Shown here in pieces: positions 36,739 through 46,385 of a DNA stretch of 64,000 nucleotides. Below the pieces are notes generated by a model, which had not been told where the DNA came from, did no database searches, and worked only from the letters and a program-made list of their open reading frames with translations. Source of the stretch: Pseudaestuariivita rosea (GTDB lineage: Bacteria; Pseudomonadota; Alphaproteobacteria; Rhodobacterales; Rhodobacteraceae). Numbering within the stretch: position 1 is the first letter of the stretch; each line of letters opens with the position of its first letter. A program made the translations under genes and the position numbers. The stretch is taken from positions 62,001 through 126,000 of the forward strand of contig NZ_JACNMP010000005.1 in NCBI RefSeq assembly GCF_017592335.1, written 5' to 3'.

Positions 36739-37638
36739 ATGGCCTTCACTTTGCGCCAACTTCGCTATTTCGCGTCCGCCGCGCGGCGCGGGGGTGTCAG
36801 CCGTGCCGCGCAAGAGCTGTGCATTTCCCAAAGCGCCGTGACCGAGGCGATAAAAGAACTTGAGGCCGACCTGGGCGTCACCCTGTTTGACCGTCATCCC
36901 CGCGGGCTTGCGCTGACCTTCCAAGGCAATCAGTTCCTGCGCCACGCCGATAAAATCTTGTCCGAAGTCAGCGTCGCGCGCCAAAGCTTCGAACGCGACA
37001 TGCAGGTGCAGGAAGGGCATTTGCATTTGGGCGTGACCTCACTGATGGCCGGTTATGTGCTGTCCGACGTTCTGGCGCGGTTCAAGCGGGTCTGTCCGGG
37101 GGTCGAGGTCTCGGTGACCGAAGACAGCACCGAATACCTGGAACATCTGCTGATTGGCGGCGAATTGGACGTTGCTGTCATGATCGACGGTGCGCGGCGT
37201 GAACGCACGGCCCTGAATACCGAGGTTCTGTCTGTTTCCCCCTTCCGTCTGTGGATGCCATCGGGGCACCGTTTTCTGTCGCAGGAAAGCGTGTCGCTGA
37301 ACGAGGTGACGACAGAACCCCTGATCATGCTGCAGGTCGATGAAATGGAGGCCGCGGCGGTCAACCTGCTGTCCGCACTGGGGCGGCGCCCGCAGGTGGC
37401 CTTTCGCACCCGCTCGGTTGAAGCGGTGCGCAGCATGGTTGCAACCGGTGCGGGATTGGCCCTGTTGCCTGATCTTGTCTACCGCCCGTGGTCGCTGGAT
37501 GGTGACAGGATCGAAAGCCGCGATGTGTCGGGTGCGCTGCCGGTCGTCAATGTCGCCGTCGTCTGGCGCAAGGGCGCGCCTTTGCCATCACCTGCGTTGG
37601 ACTTCGTCGACATCGCCAAGGAATCCCCTTTGATCTGA
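36739..37638 (+). CDS. LysR-family transcriptional regulator
   Basis: A 299-residue LysR-type regulator. Residues 4-62 form the winged helix (LRQLRYFASAARRGGVSRAAQELCISQSAVTEAIKELEADLG, split here as a typical LysR layout). The effector domain follows from about residue 90 (GHLHLGVTSLMAGYVLSDVL). It lies directly upstream of the polyamine transport and catabolism operon, in the same direction, separated by a 117-bp region with repeated TTCCGA motifs. Inference: it controls that operon. LysR genes are more often divergent from their targets, so autoregulated co-orientation is slightly unusual. Confidence 0.9.
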   Translation: MAFTLRQLRYFASAARRGGVSRAAQELCISQSAVTEAIKELEADLGVTLFDRHPRGLALTFQGNQFLRHADKILSEVSVARQSFERDMQVQEGHLHLGVTSLMAGYVLSDVLARFKRVCPGVEVSVTEDSTEYLEHLLIGGELDVAVMIDGARRERTALNTEVLSVSPFRLWMPSGHRFLSQESVSLNEVTTEPLIMLQVDEMEAAAVNLLSALGRRPQVAFRTRSVEAVRSMVATGAGLALLPDLVYRPWSLDGDRIESRDVSGALPVVNVAVVWRKGAPLPSPALDFVDIAKESPLI

Positions 37639-37642
37639 TCGT

Positions 37643-37715
37643 TCGGAAATTCCGATATCAGGCTTCCGAAAATTGAATTTGCAAAGGCTCGTGGCGCGGC
37701 CCCATCATTTCCGAA
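37643..37715 (+). promoter_or_regulatory. Repeated TTCCGA sites upstream of the polyamine operon
   Basis: TCGGAAATTCCGA (37643-37655) is a perfect palindrome. Its half-site TTCCGA recurs at 37664-37669 and 37709-37714, each of those two followed by A. The cluster lies between the LysR gene and the operon it probably controls. LysR regulators bind several half-sites of this sort; the match to this protein is inferred. Confidence 0.5.
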
Positions 37716-37755
37716 GATTCGCCGCGTCAGATGGCACGAAACAGGGAGACATCGC

Positions 37756-38916
37756 ATGAAAAAGACTTTTAGGGGTGCGGCCGCATCCATTCTTGCTGTG
37801 GCAATAGCCCAGTCGGCCATCGCCCAGGACATGATAACCGAAATCGGCGAAGCCGAAGGCCAACTGCGTATCGTGGCCTGGCCCGGTTACATCGAACGGG
37901 GCGAAACCGACGCTAAATTCGATTGGGTGACGGGCTTTGAACAGGCCACTGGCTGCGAAGTTCTGGTTCAGACCGCCAATACATCGGACGAAATGGTCGC
38001 CCTGATGAACGAAGGCGGTTTTGACCTGGTGACAGCATCGGGCGACGCGTCGCTGCGTATGATCGCCGGCAACCGGGTTCAGCCGGTAAACATCGACCTG
38101 ATCCCATCGTGGAACACCATCGACGACCGGCTGAAACAGGCGCCTTGGCATTATGTCGACGGAACGCACTATGGGGTTCCCTATATGTGGGGGCCCAACG
38201 TACTGATGTACTCGACCGAGGTTTTTCCCGAAGCGCCCACATCCTGGTCCGTCGTTTTCGAACCCCAGAACCTGCCCGACGGCCAACCCAATCAGGGCCG
38301 TGTTCAGGCCTATGACGGGCCAATCCACATCGCCGATGCCGCGCTTTACCTGATGACACATCAGCCTGAACTGGGCATCGAAAGCCCCTATGAGCTGAAC
38401 CAGGAACAGTATAACGCCGCGCTGGATCTTCTGCGTCAGCAACGCCAGCTGGTCAGCCGCTACTGGCACGATGCCTTCATCCAGATCGATGACTTCCAGA
38501 ATGAAGGCATGGCGGCCTCCGGGTCCTGGCCCTTTATGGTCAATCTGCTGCAGGCCGCCGAGGCACCCGTGGCCTCGACCATTCCGCAGGAAGGCGTCAC
38601 GGGCTGGGCCGACACCACCATGATGCATTCCGAGGCCGACAATCCCAACTGCGCCTATATGTGGATGGAGCACACGCTTAGCTCAAACCTGATGAGCGAT
38701 CTTAGCGTCTGGTTCGGTGCCAACCCGGCCGTGCCCGAGGCCTGCACCGATGGCCGCGGTATGCAAACCGCAGAAGGCTGCACCAGGAACGGGTTTGACG
38801 ATTTCGAACGCGTCCGCTTTTGGCAAACGCCTGTCACACGATGCGAAAGCCAGGAACAATGCGTTCCCTATTACCGCTGGGTCAGCGATTATATCGGCGT
38901 GATCGGTGGACGGTAA
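37756..38916 (+). CDS. Polyamine (putrescine/spermidine-type) ABC transporter binding protein
   Basis: A 386-residue periplasmic solute-binding protein of the PotD/PotF class with a signal peptide ending near residue 23 (AIAQSAIAQ). The mature protein begins with GQLRIVAWPGYIERGE, matching the class motif with the ligand-binding Trp/Tyr, and has NEGGFDLVTASGDASLRMI, YGVPYMWGPNVLMY and GWADTTMMHSEADNPNCAYMW. It carries several cysteines that may form disulfides. It heads the transporter operon; putrescine is the likely ligand because aminobutyraldehyde dehydrogenase and GABA transaminase genes follow. Confidence 0.88.
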   Translation: MKKTFRGAAASILAVAIAQSAIAQDMITEIGEAEGQLRIVAWPGYIERGETDAKFDWVTGFEQATGCEVLVQTANTSDEMVALMNEGGFDLVTASGDASLRMIAGNRVQPVNIDLIPSWNTIDDRLKQAPWHYVDGTHYGVPYMWGPNVLMYSTEVFPEAPTSWSVVFEPQNLPDGQPNQGRVQAYDGPIHIADAALYLMTHQPELGIESPYELNQEQYNAALDLLRQQRQLVSRYWHDAFIQIDDFQNEGMAASGSWPFMVNLLQAAEAPVASTIPQEGVTGWADTTMMHSEADNPNCAYMWMEHTLSSNLMSDLSVWFGANPAVPEACTDGRGMQTAEGCTRNGFDDFERVRFWQTPVTRCESQEQCVPYYRWVSDYIGVIGGR

Positions 38917-38974
38917 TTACTCTTTCCAAAGCGGCGCCCGCCCCGATCAGGCGGGCCGCATATCGGATAAATCA

Positions 38975-39961
38975 ATGAAAGCTGCAGTAGAATTCAGTCG
39001 CGTCGCCCGTCACTTCGGGGCGGTGCGGGCCGTAGATGATGTCGACCTGTCCATTGCCGAAGGCGAATTCTTTGCCATGCTCGGGCCATCCGGGTCAGGC
39101 AAAACGACATGCCTTCGTCTGATCGCGGGGTTTGACCGGCCGACCTCGGGCGACATCGCGATCTTTGGGCAGTCGATGGGCAACGTCCCACCCTATAGAC
39201 GTCCGGTGAACACCGTGTTTCAGGACTATGCGCTTTTTCCGCACCTGAATGTCCGTGACAATGTCGCCTATGGTCTGATGATCGTGGGCCAGAACAAAAA
39301 GGCACGCCGTCAGGCCGCAGACGAGGCACTTGAACTGGTCGCCTTGCCCGGATTTGGCGACCGCAAGCCCTCGCAATTATCGGGCGGCCAGCGTCAGCGC
39401 GTGGCCCTGGCCCGTGCGCTTGTGATGAAGCCCAAAGTGCTGCTGTTGGACGAACCCCTGGGCGCGCTGGACCTGAAGCTGCGCGAAGCCATGCAGGACG
39501 AGCTGAAGAACCTGCAGCGCCACCTGGGCATCACCTTCGTCTTCGTGACCCATGATCAGGGCGAGGCCCTGTCGATGGCCGACCGCGTGGCGGTTTTCAA
39601 CGAAGGCCGTATCGTCCAGGCGGGCACGCCCCATGACATCTATTATCGCCCCGAAACGCCCTTTGTTGCTGATTTTGTGGGGTCTTCAAACCTGCTGCAA
39701 CCTGACCTGACCGAACGCCTGGGCGGCGGGCGCGTCCACGCAGCCCTGCGCCCCGAAGCGATCCGCCTGACCGAGCAGGGGCACGCCGCACAGGTCGTCA
39801 GTCAGGCTTTCCTGGGAACAGCCACGCGGCTGACCCTTGATATGGACGGTCACCGCCTGACCGCGCTTGTCCCCAAAGGCGACGCACTGCCCGCGGTCGG
39901 CGATACCGTTCATCTGGAATGGGCGCCCGGCGATCTGCATCTGATGAAGGCAGGTGCATGA
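38975..39961 (+). CDS. Polyamine ABC transporter ATP-binding protein
   Basis: A 328-residue PotA/PotG-type ATPase. Walker A is GPSGSGKTTCLRLIAGF, Q-loop VFQDYALFPHLNVRDNVAYGL, signature LSGGQRQRVALARAL, Walker B VLLLDEPLGALD, and H-loop VTHDQGEAL. The C-terminal TOBE domain (residues about 255-328, VHAALRPEAIRL) is present. ATG 38975 is used; the frame is open upstream into the preceding gene. It overlaps the first permease gene (ATGA). Confidence 0.92.
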   Translation: MKAAVEFSRVARHFGAVRAVDDVDLSIAEGEFFAMLGPSGSGKTTCLRLIAGFDRPTSGDIAIFGQSMGNVPPYRRPVNTVFQDYALFPHLNVRDNVAYGLMIVGQNKKARRQAADEALELVALPGFGDRKPSQLSGGQRQRVALARALVMKPKVLLLDEPLGALDLKLREAMQDELKNLQRHLGITFVFVTHDQGEALSMADRVAVFNEGRIVQAGTPHDIYYRPETPFVADFVGSSNLLQPDLTERLGGGRVHAALRPEAIRLTEQGHAAQVVSQAFLGTATRLTLDMDGHRLTALVPKGDALPAVGDTVHLEWAPGDLHLMKAGA

Positions 39962-40908
39962 CCGTTCTGGATAACACCACATCGCCTGCACCGGCGCGCG
40001 GGCTGTTTGAACGCCTGTCAGACGTGCTGTGGCGCCGTCCGCGTCTGTTGGTCGCGCTGCTGGTCCTGCCGCCGCTGGCCTGGCTGGGGATCGTCTATCT
40101 GGGCTCGCTCTTTGCCCTTCTGGTGCAAAGCTTCTTTTCCATCGACGAATTTTCCGGTCAGATCCGCTATGAATTGACGCTCAGCACCTATGCTGAACTG
40201 TTCCGCGCCTATAATCTGGACATCATCCTGCGCACGGTCGCCATGGCGGCCGCCGTCACTGTCGCGGCCGCCATCGTGGCCTTTCCCATAGCCTATTTCG
40301 CCGCCCGTTACGCACGCGGCCCGATGAAAGCCCTGTTTTATCTGGGTGTCATGTTGCCCCTTTGGTCCAGCTATCTGGTCAAGGTCTATGCCTGGAAACT
40401 GATCCTGGCGCGCGAAGGCATCCTGAACTGGGCCTTCGAATCCGCAGGCCTGTCCTGGTTGCTGAATGCCTATCTGTCGCTGCCGGGTGTCGGCGGCAAT
40501 TCTTTATCAGTATCCTGGACGGGCACGTTTCTGGTCTTTCTCTATGTCTGGCTGCCCTTCATGATCCTGCCCGTGCAGGCCGCGCTGGAACGCGTGCCGC
40601 CCTCGATGCTGGAGGCATCGGGTGATCTGGGCGCCAAGCCGGGCCAGACCCTGCGCCACGTGCTGATCCCACTGGCCCTGCCGGGCATCATTGCGGGCAG
40701 CATCTTTACCTTTTCGCTGACGATGGGCGACTATATCGTGCCCCAGATTGTCGGTACCTCGGCCCGGATGATCGGACAGGCCGTCTATCAGTATCAGGGC
40801 ACCGCCGGAAATATCCCATTGGCCGCGGCCTTTGCCGTTGTGCCGATCCTGATCATGGGTCTTTACCTGTGGTTTGCCAAACGAAAGGGGGCTTTCGATG
40901 CGCTCTGA
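39958..40908 (+). CDS. Polyamine ABC transporter permease (PotB/PotH type)
   Basis: A 316-residue membrane protein with about six helices ([61 protein letters not shown] and others). The ATPase-contact loop is [25 protein letters not shown]. It begins inside the stop of the ATPase gene and overlaps the second permease gene by eleven bases, so the four transporter genes are coupled. Confidence 0.9.
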   Translation: MTVLDNTTSPAPARGLFERLSDVLWRRPRLLVALLVLPPLAWLGIVYLGSLFALLVQSFFSIDEFSGQIRYELTLSTYAELFRAYNLDIILRTVAMAAAVTVAAAIVAFPIAYFAARYARGPMKALFYLGVMLPLWSSYLVKVYAWKLILAREGILNWAFESAGLSWLLNAYLSLPGVGGNSLSVSWTGTFLVFLYVWLPFMILPVQAALERVPPSMLEASGDLGAKPGQTLRHVLIPLALPGIIAGSIFTFSLTMGDYIVPQIVGTSARMIGQAVYQYQGTAGNIPLAAAFAVVPILIMGLYLWFAKRKGAFDAL

Positions 40909-41704
40909 CCGTGCCCCCCTTGGCCTAAAGATTGCGGCAATCGCGGGGCTGTTGTTCCTGCACCTGCCGATCCTGCTGATCTTCGTCTATGCCTTCACGA
41001 CCGAGGACCGGTCCTATCAGTGGCCGCCCCCCGGTTTCACGCTGCAATGGTTCAGCGTCACCTGGAACCGCCCCGATGTCTGGCAGGCCCTGTGGCTGTC
41101 GGTGCGCGTGGCCTCGATCAGCACCGTCATCGCGCTGATCCTGGGCACGCTGGCCGCCGCCGCTGTCGCACGCACCCGTTTCTTCGGCCGCGAAACCATC
41201 AGTCTGCTGGTCATTCTGCCAATCGCGTTACCCGGCATCATCACCGGCATTTCCCTGCGTTCGGCCTTTAATCTGGCCGATATCCCGTTCAGTTTCTGGA
41301 CCATCGTGCTGGGGCACGCGACCTTTTGCGTCGTGGTCGTCTATAACAACGCCGTCGCGCGGTTCCGCCGAACATCCGGCAATCTGATCGAGGCCTCGAT
41401 GGACCTGGGCGCCAACGGCTTTCAGACCTTTCGCTTCGTCATCCTGCCCAATGTCGCGACCGCGTTGCTGGCGGGCGGGATGCTGGCCTTTGCCCTGTCC
41501 TTTGACGAAGTCATCGTGACCACCTTTACAGCCGGGCAGCAGCAAACCCTGCCCATCTGGATGCTCGAAGAACTGGTGCGTCCGCGCCAGCGCCCTGTCA
41601 CCAATGTCGTTGCCATGATCGTCGTGCTGGTCACGTTCCTGCCGATCCTGGCGGCCTATTATCTGACCCGCGGAACGGACACCGTCGCGGGAAGCGGAAA
41701 ATGA
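40898..41704 (+). CDS. Polyamine ABC transporter permease (PotC/PotI type)
   Basis: A 268-residue membrane protein, the second half of the permease pair. Helices include [20 protein letters not shown] and [16 protein letters not shown]; the EAA loop is [25 protein letters not shown] 40898 (MRSDRAPLG) is preceded by AAAGGGGGC. The end overlaps the AAGGAGG ribosome-binding site of the next gene. Confidence 0.9.
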   Translation: MRSDRAPLGLKIAAIAGLLFLHLPILLIFVYAFTTEDRSYQWPPPGFTLQWFSVTWNRPDVWQALWLSVRVASISTVIALILGTLAAAAVARTRFFGRETISLLVILPIALPGIITGISLRSAFNLADIPFSFWTIVLGHATFCVVVVYNNAVARFRRTSGNLIEASMDLGANGFQTFRFVILPNVATALLAGGMLAFALSFDEVIVTTFTAGQQQTLPIWMLEELVRPRQRPVTNVVAMIVVLVTFLPILAAYYLTRGTDTVAGSGK

Positions 41705-41715
41705 AGGAGGAACCA

Positions 41716-43140
41716 ATGGATACCCAGATGCTGATCGGCGGCGCCTTTGAGGCGGGCACGGATACCGAAGAACAGGTCCTGAACCCGCGCACAGGCGAGG
41801 CCATCCTTGCCATGCCCGAAGCTGACCCCGGCCAGATCGACCGTGCCGTGGGGGCTGCGCGCAAGGCTTATAATAGCTGGTCCAGAACAACCCCCGCCGA
41901 CCGGTCCACCGCGTTGCTGGCCATCGCCGACGCCATCGAAAAAGATGCCGAAGGCTTTGCCCGGCTCGAGGCACTGAACTGCGGCAAACCCTATCCGGCC
42001 GTTCTGACCGATGAAATCCCGGCCATTGTGGACTGTTTCCGCTATTTCGCGGGGGCCGTGCGCAACATGCAGGGCAGCGTGTCGGGCGAATATATGGAGG
42101 GCCACACCTCAATGATCCGGCGCGACCCGATTGGCGTCGTGGCCTCGATCGCGCCATGGAACTACCCGCTGATGATGATGGCCTGGAAAATCGCGCCCGC
42201 GCTGGCCGGCGGCAATACCGTCGTGCTGAAACCATCGGAACAAACGCCCCTGACGGCCCTGAAACTGGCCCGCACCCTGTCCGAAATCCTGCCCGAAGGC
42301 GTCGTCAACGTCATCGTGGGGCAGGGCGAAAGCGTCGGCAACGCCCTGATCAGTCACGACGGCGTCGACATGGTGTCAATCACCGGTGATATCGCCACAG
42401 GCAAGAAAATCCTGCAGGCCGCATCGAAAACCGTCAAACGGACGCATCTGGAACTGGGCGGCAAGGCCCCCGTGATCGTCATGGATGACGCCGATATCGG
42501 CGCCGTGGTCGAGGGGCTGAAGGCCTTTGGATACTATAACGCCGGTCAGGACTGCACCGCCGCCTGCCGCATCTACGCCGGTGCCAAAATTCACGACGCG
42601 CTGGTGGCGGATCTTTCGTCGGCCGTGTCCTCGATCACCTATGCGAATGAAAACGATGACGAAAACGAAATCGGCCCGCTGATTTCCCGCCGCCAGCGCG
42701 ACCGTGTCGCCAGTTTCGTCGCCCGCGCCGCCGAACAGCCGCATATGGAGATCACAACCGGTGGCGCGATCCACGACGGCCCGGGCTTCTATTACCAGCC
42801 CACCGTCGTCGCGGGCGCCCGCCAAAACGACGAAATTGTCCAGCGAGAGGTCTTCGGCCCCGTGGTGTCGATCACGCGCTTCGATGACACCGACCAGGCC
42901 ATCACCTGGGCCAATGACAGCAAATACGGTCTGGCCTCGTCTGTCTGGACCAAGGACATCGGCACAGCCATGCGCGTGTCATCGCGGCTGCAGTACGGAT
43001 GCACCTGGGTGAACACCCACTTCATGCTGGTCAACGAAATGCCCCACGGCGGTCTGAAACAATCGGGCTACGGCAAGGATATGTCGATGTACGCGCTCGA
43101 AGATTACACCGCCGTGCGCCACGTCATGATTGCCCACTGA
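41716..43140 (+). CDS. patD: Gamma-aminobutyraldehyde (betaine-aldehyde-type) dehydrogenase
   Basis: A 474-residue ALDH, the same length as E. coli PatD. Landmarks are [36 protein letters not shown], the general-base Glu in [14 protein letters not shown] and the catalytic Cys in [14 protein letters not shown]. It would oxidise 4-aminobutyraldehyde, produced from putrescine, to GABA with NAD. ATG 41716 follows AAGGAGGA at an ideal distance; ATG 41701, overlapping the permease stop, is the alternative. It resembles BetB but is clearly distinct from the copy at 32775; context favours the polyamine role. Confidence 0.82.
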   Translation: MDTQMLIGGAFEAGTDTEEQVLNPRTGEAILAMPEADPGQIDRAVGAARKAYNSWSRTTPADRSTALLAIADAIEKDAEGFARLEALNCGKPYPAVLTDEIPAIVDCFRYFAGAVRNMQGSVSGEYMEGHTSMIRRDPIGVVASIAPWNYPLMMMAWKIAPALAGGNTVVLKPSEQTPLTALKLARTLSEILPEGVVNVIVGQGESVGNALISHDGVDMVSITGDIATGKKILQAASKTVKRTHLELGGKAPVIVMDDADIGAVVEGLKAFGYYNAGQDCTAACRIYAGAKIHDALVADLSSAVSSITYANENDDENEIGPLISRRQRDRVASFVARAAEQPHMEITTGGAIHDGPGFYYQPTVVAGARQNDEIVQREVFGPVVSITRFDDTDQAITWANDSKYGLASSVWTKDIGTAMRVSSRLQYGCTWVNTHFMLVNEMPHGGLKQSGYGKDMSMYALEDYTAVRHVMIAH

Positions 43141-43194
43141 CACCCGCCGTCAAATCCCGCCATGCCCTGTGCGTGGCGCTTACAGGAGTTGCAA

Positions 43195-44466
43195 ATGAAC
43201 AATAGCAGCATCGCTGCACGCCGTGAAACCGCCATCGCACGCGGTGTCGGTATGATGACGCAAATCTACGTCGAACGCGCTGAAAACGCGCTGGTCTGGG
43301 ATGTCGAGGGCAACCGCTATATCGACTTCGCCGCTGGCATCGCCGTTGTGAACACCGGCCACCGCCACCCCCGCGTGACCCAGGCGCTGCACGATCAGGT
43401 CGATGCCTACACCCACACCTGCCACCAGGTCATCCCCTATGAACCCTATGTCCGCCTGGCCGAACGCCTGAACGATGCCGTGCCGGGGGATTTTCCCAAG
43501 AAAACGGTCTTCGTGACCACAGGGGCCGAGGCGGTGGAAAACGCAATCAAGGTCGCCCGCGCCCACACCGGCAGGCAAGCCGTGATCGCCTTTGGCGGCG
43601 CCTTCCACGGCCGGACGTTCATGACCATGTCCCTGACCGGCAAAGTCGTCCCCTACAAGGCCGGGTTTGGCACCATGATGCCCGATGTCTATCACGTGCC
43701 GTTTCCGATCGACCTGCACGGCGTTTCCACCCAGACCGCCATGGACGCCATCGGTCAGCTGTTCAAGACCGACCTTGATCCGTCCCGCGTGGCTGCCATC
43801 ATCTTTGAACCGGTGCAGGGCGAAGGCGGCTTTTATCCCGCGCCCGCCGATCTGGTCAAAGGCATCCGCGATCTGTGTGACACCCACGGCATCGTCATGA
43901 TCGCGGATGAGGTTCAGACAGGCTTTGCCCGGACGGGGCATCTTTTTGCGATGCACGCCCATGATGTTGCCCCCGATATCACCACCATGGCCAAGGGTCT
44001 GGCGGGCGGCGTCCCCCTGGCCGCGCTAACCGGCCGGGCTGAGATCATGGATGCGCCGGGGCCCGGCGGATTGGGCGGCACCTATGGGGGCAACCCCCTT
44101 GGTATCGCCGCAGCCCACGCTGTTCTGGATGCGATTGAGGACGAAAAGCTCTGCGACCGCGCCAATGCCCTTGGCTCACGTCTGCGCCAACGGCTTGAGG
44201 CGATCCGCGCCGATGTGCCCCAAATCGCCCAGGTGCGTGGGCCGGGGTTCATGGTGGCGGTCGAATTCATGTCCGACGGCGCCCCCGATCCCGATATGAC
44301 CGCCCGCGTCAAATCCGAGGCCCTGAAACGCGGTCTGATCCTGCTGACCTGCGGCGTGCACGGCAACGTCATCCGCTTCCTGGCACCAATCACGATCCCC
44401 GACGACCTTTTCGCCGAAGCTTTGGATATCCTCGACACGTCCCTTCACGCCGCTGTGGCGCACTAA
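43195..44466 (+). CDS. gabT: 4-aminobutyrate (or related omega-amino acid) transaminase
   Basis: A 423-residue class III PLP aminotransferase. Blocks seen are YIDFAAGIAVVNTGHRHP, TTGAEAVENAIKVARAHTG, GGAFHGRTFMTMSLTGK, EPVQGEGGFYPAP, the PLP-pairing Asp in VMIADEVQTGFARTG and the Schiff-base Lys in TTMAKGLAGGVP. These fit GabT, acting after PatD to give succinate semialdehyde. Direct putrescine transamination is a possible alternative since no separate putrescine aminotransferase is seen here. ATG 43195 follows AGGAG. No succinate semialdehyde dehydrogenase gene follows; a REP-like repeat does. Confidence 0.85.
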   Translation: MNNSSIAARRETAIARGVGMMTQIYVERAENALVWDVEGNRYIDFAAGIAVVNTGHRHPRVTQALHDQVDAYTHTCHQVIPYEPYVRLAERLNDAVPGDFPKKTVFVTTGAEAVENAIKVARAHTGRQAVIAFGGAFHGRTFMTMSLTGKVVPYKAGFGTMMPDVYHVPFPIDLHGVSTQTAMDAIGQLFKTDLDPSRVAAIIFEPVQGEGGFYPAPADLVKGIRDLCDTHGIVMIADEVQTGFARTGHLFAMHAHDVAPDITTMAKGLAGGVPLAALTGRAEIMDAPGPGGLGGTYGGNPLGIAAAHAVLDAIEDEKLCDRANALGSRLRQRLEAIRADVPQIAQVRGPGFMVAVEFMSDGAPDPDMTARVKSEALKRGLILLTCGVHGNVIRFLAPITIPDDLFAEALDILDTSLHAAVAH

Positions 44467-44526
44467 GGCACCGAACCCTCAGTCTTTGCCAAAGTGCCAC
44501 GACCCCAAGCGCGGCGATTGGCCGGT

Positions 44527-44570
44527 GGGCGGGCGCTTTTAGCACCCACCCTCGGGCCGGTCGCTGCCCT
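44527..44570. repeat. REP-like palindromic repeat, copy B (right half only)
   Basis: 44 bases match the right half of copy A (25024-25067) closely, including GGGCGGGCGCTTT, AGCACCCACCCTCGGGCCGG and the GCTGCCCT end; the left half is absent. It lies between the convergent transaminase and sensor kinase genes. Confidence 0.8.
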
Positions 44571-44609
44571 ATGCTCCTAAATCGTTTTTCGTTTACCTCG
44601 GTTTACACC

Positions 44610-45575
44610 CTAAAAAACAATATCGAACTGCGTTCCGGTTTCGGTCGGAACATGCCGTATTTCCGCGCCCTTGTTCTGCAGCAACGTCGCGATGATGCTC
44701 AGGCCCATGCCGGTGCCGCCCCGGTCCCGCCGCGTGGTGAAAAACGGGTCGAAGATCCGGGCCTGGTTGCCCTTGGATATCCCGCTGCCGTTGTCCTGAA
44801 TGCTCAGCATCGGCGGTGTCTGGGCGGTCAGCTGAACCTCACTTGCACCATGCTGCCGGGCGTTCTGGATCAGATGCGTCAGCACGATCGACAGCCCCTC
44901 GGCCATCATTGGCAACTCAATCGTCTCGCCCGCCGCTACAATATCAAGCCCTGGAAAACTGCTGCGCAGGGCGGGCACGATCTGATCCAATGTCGTGATG
45001 CCGTCGGGCAAAGGTTCACGCGCGGCCGCCAGTTCACGCATCGCGTCCAACAGCGCCCCCATCCGCTGCGTCGCCTGCTGAACCGAGGCCGCCAGTTGCA
45101 CACGATCCTCGGCCGACAGATCATCCTGCAACAACTCGGCCGCCCCCTGCAATGTGGTCAGGGGTGACTTCAGCTCATGCGTAACGTGGTTGGTATATGT
45201 CCTGATCGAGGCCTCACGATCCTGCAACGTCGTCGCCATATTCACAACGGCATAGCCCAATTCGCGCAATTCCTGCGTGCCGTAATGGGGCAGGGGATCC
45301 AGAATGCCAGCATCGCCCGCCTCCATCGCCTGCGCCCGGTCCGCCAGCGCCGTGATCGGCCGTAACAACACCCGCGCCAGCACATAGCCCAGCACCAATG
45401 TGAACAACACTGTCAGCACCGCAATCACCGTCGCCGTCACGGGCAGCCCCATGTCACGGGTCAGCCAGGGCAGGGTGATCAGCCCCAACAGCGGCACCAA
45501 AAGCACCGCCGCCAGTGTCACCCCCAGAACCAGCCCCAATGACGGGCGCCACTTGTCATCTATGTCCCGCGGCAT
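44610..45575 (-). CDS. Sensor histidine kinase, CreC-like, with minimal periplasmic part
   Basis: A 321-residue membrane kinase. Two transmembrane helices at about residues 13-36 and 43-67 are separated by only a few residues (LTRDMGLPV), so there is practically no periplasmic sensor. A HAMP region follows (LRPITALADRAQAMEAGDAG), then the H-box THELKSPLTTLQGAAELL, N-box LIQNARQHGASE, G1 IQDNGSGIS and G2 GTGMGLSI. The THELKSPL..GAAELL block resembles E. coli CreC, which however has a larger periplasmic domain. It overlaps the regulator gene by 16 bases. A signal within the membrane or from a partner such as CreD, encoded 6 kb away, is a plausible inference. Confidence 0.85.
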   Translation of the reverse strand: MPRDIDDKWRPSLGLVLGVTLAAVLLVPLLGLITLPWLTRDMGLPVTATVIAVLTVLFTLVLGYVLARVLLRPITALADRAQAMEAGDAGILDPLPHYGTQELRELGYAVVNMATTLQDREASIRTYTNHVTHELKSPLTTLQGAAELLQDDLSAEDRVQLAASVQQATQRMGALLDAMRELAAAREPLPDGITTLDQIVPALRSSFPGLDIVAAGETIELPMMAEGLSIVLTHLIQNARQHGASEVQLTAQTPPMLSIQDNGSGISKGNQARIFDPFFTTRRDRGGTGMGLSIIATLLQNKGAEIRHVPTETGTQFDIVF

Positions 45576-46252
45576 TCACCCATCCGCACACCCACACCAT
45601 GCACCGTCTCAATCGCGTCAGCACAGCCGGCGTCAGCCAGTTTGCGGCGCAAGTTCCGCAAATGGCTGTCCAGTGTTCGGTCCGACACGTGAATATTCGT
45701 CCCATAAACCGCATCGGTCAGCTGCGGTCGGGGCGAGATCTGATCCGGCCGCTGCATCAGCTTCGCCAATATCGCCATCTCCGTCGCCGTCAGCGTCACC
45801 GCCACCCCGGACACCGCACAGAAATGCCGCGTCGCGTCCAGCTCAAGCGCGCCGCGCCTCTGCGCGCCATGCTCAGCCGGCGCACCGTTCGTCCGCTTCA
45901 AAATCGCCTTGATCCGCGCCACCAGCTCACGCGGGGAAAAAGGCTTGGTCACATAATCATCGGCGCCCATCTCAAACCCCAGAACGCGATCAATCTCATC
46001 ATCGCGGGCCGTCAGGAACAGAACAGGCGTGGCGTGACTGGCCCTTATCCGGCGACAAACCTCAAGCCCGTCCATTTCCGGCAGACCGATATCCAGCACG
46101 ATCAGATCAGGCGGCTGCGCGCTAATCTCGCGCAGGGCCGCCGCCCCATCGCCTGCCAGCCGCACCGCATAATCGGCCTTGGCCAGCGCAATCCGCAGCA
46201 GATCACGAATTTGCGGATCATCATCCACTACCAGAATCTGCGCCGTCGTCAT
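45560..46252 (-). CDS. OmpR-family response regulator, CreB-like
   Basis: A 230-residue regulator. The receiver domain has the acidic pocket VVDDD (residues 8-12), the phosphorylation site Asp54 in LIVLDIGLPEMDG, Thr in LFLTARDDEIDRVLGFEMGADD and the Lys in KPFSPREL. The C-terminal winged helix includes LTATEMAILAKLMQRPDQISPRPQL and HLRNLRRKL. The segment around LFLTAR..E.DR.LG.E.GADDYV.KPFSPRE closely resembles E. coli CreB. It overlaps the kinase gene and is divergent from the glycosyltransferase gene; the 133-bp gap between them shows no clear site. Confidence 0.88.
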   Translation of the reverse strand: MTTAQILVVDDDPQIRDLLRIALAKADYAVRLAGDGAAALREISAQPPDLIVLDIGLPEMDGLEVCRRIRASHATPVLFLTARDDEIDRVLGFEMGADDYVTKPFSPRELVARIKAILKRTNGAPAEHGAQRRGALELDATRHFCAVSGVAVTLTATEMAILAKLMQRPDQISPRPQLTDAVYGTNIHVSDRTLDSHLRNLRRKLADAGCADAIETVHGVGVRMGECRGT

Positions 46253-46385
46253 CGATGCCCTCGTCTTTTTTCTGTTTTTCCCGTCATATCAATAAAGTCG
46301 CGGCTGTGCAGCCCATGCCGCGGCGTTGTGCAGATTTTGTGCAGGGGCTTTTGCAGGCCGATGCCGCGTGCTAGGCCATCGCGCG

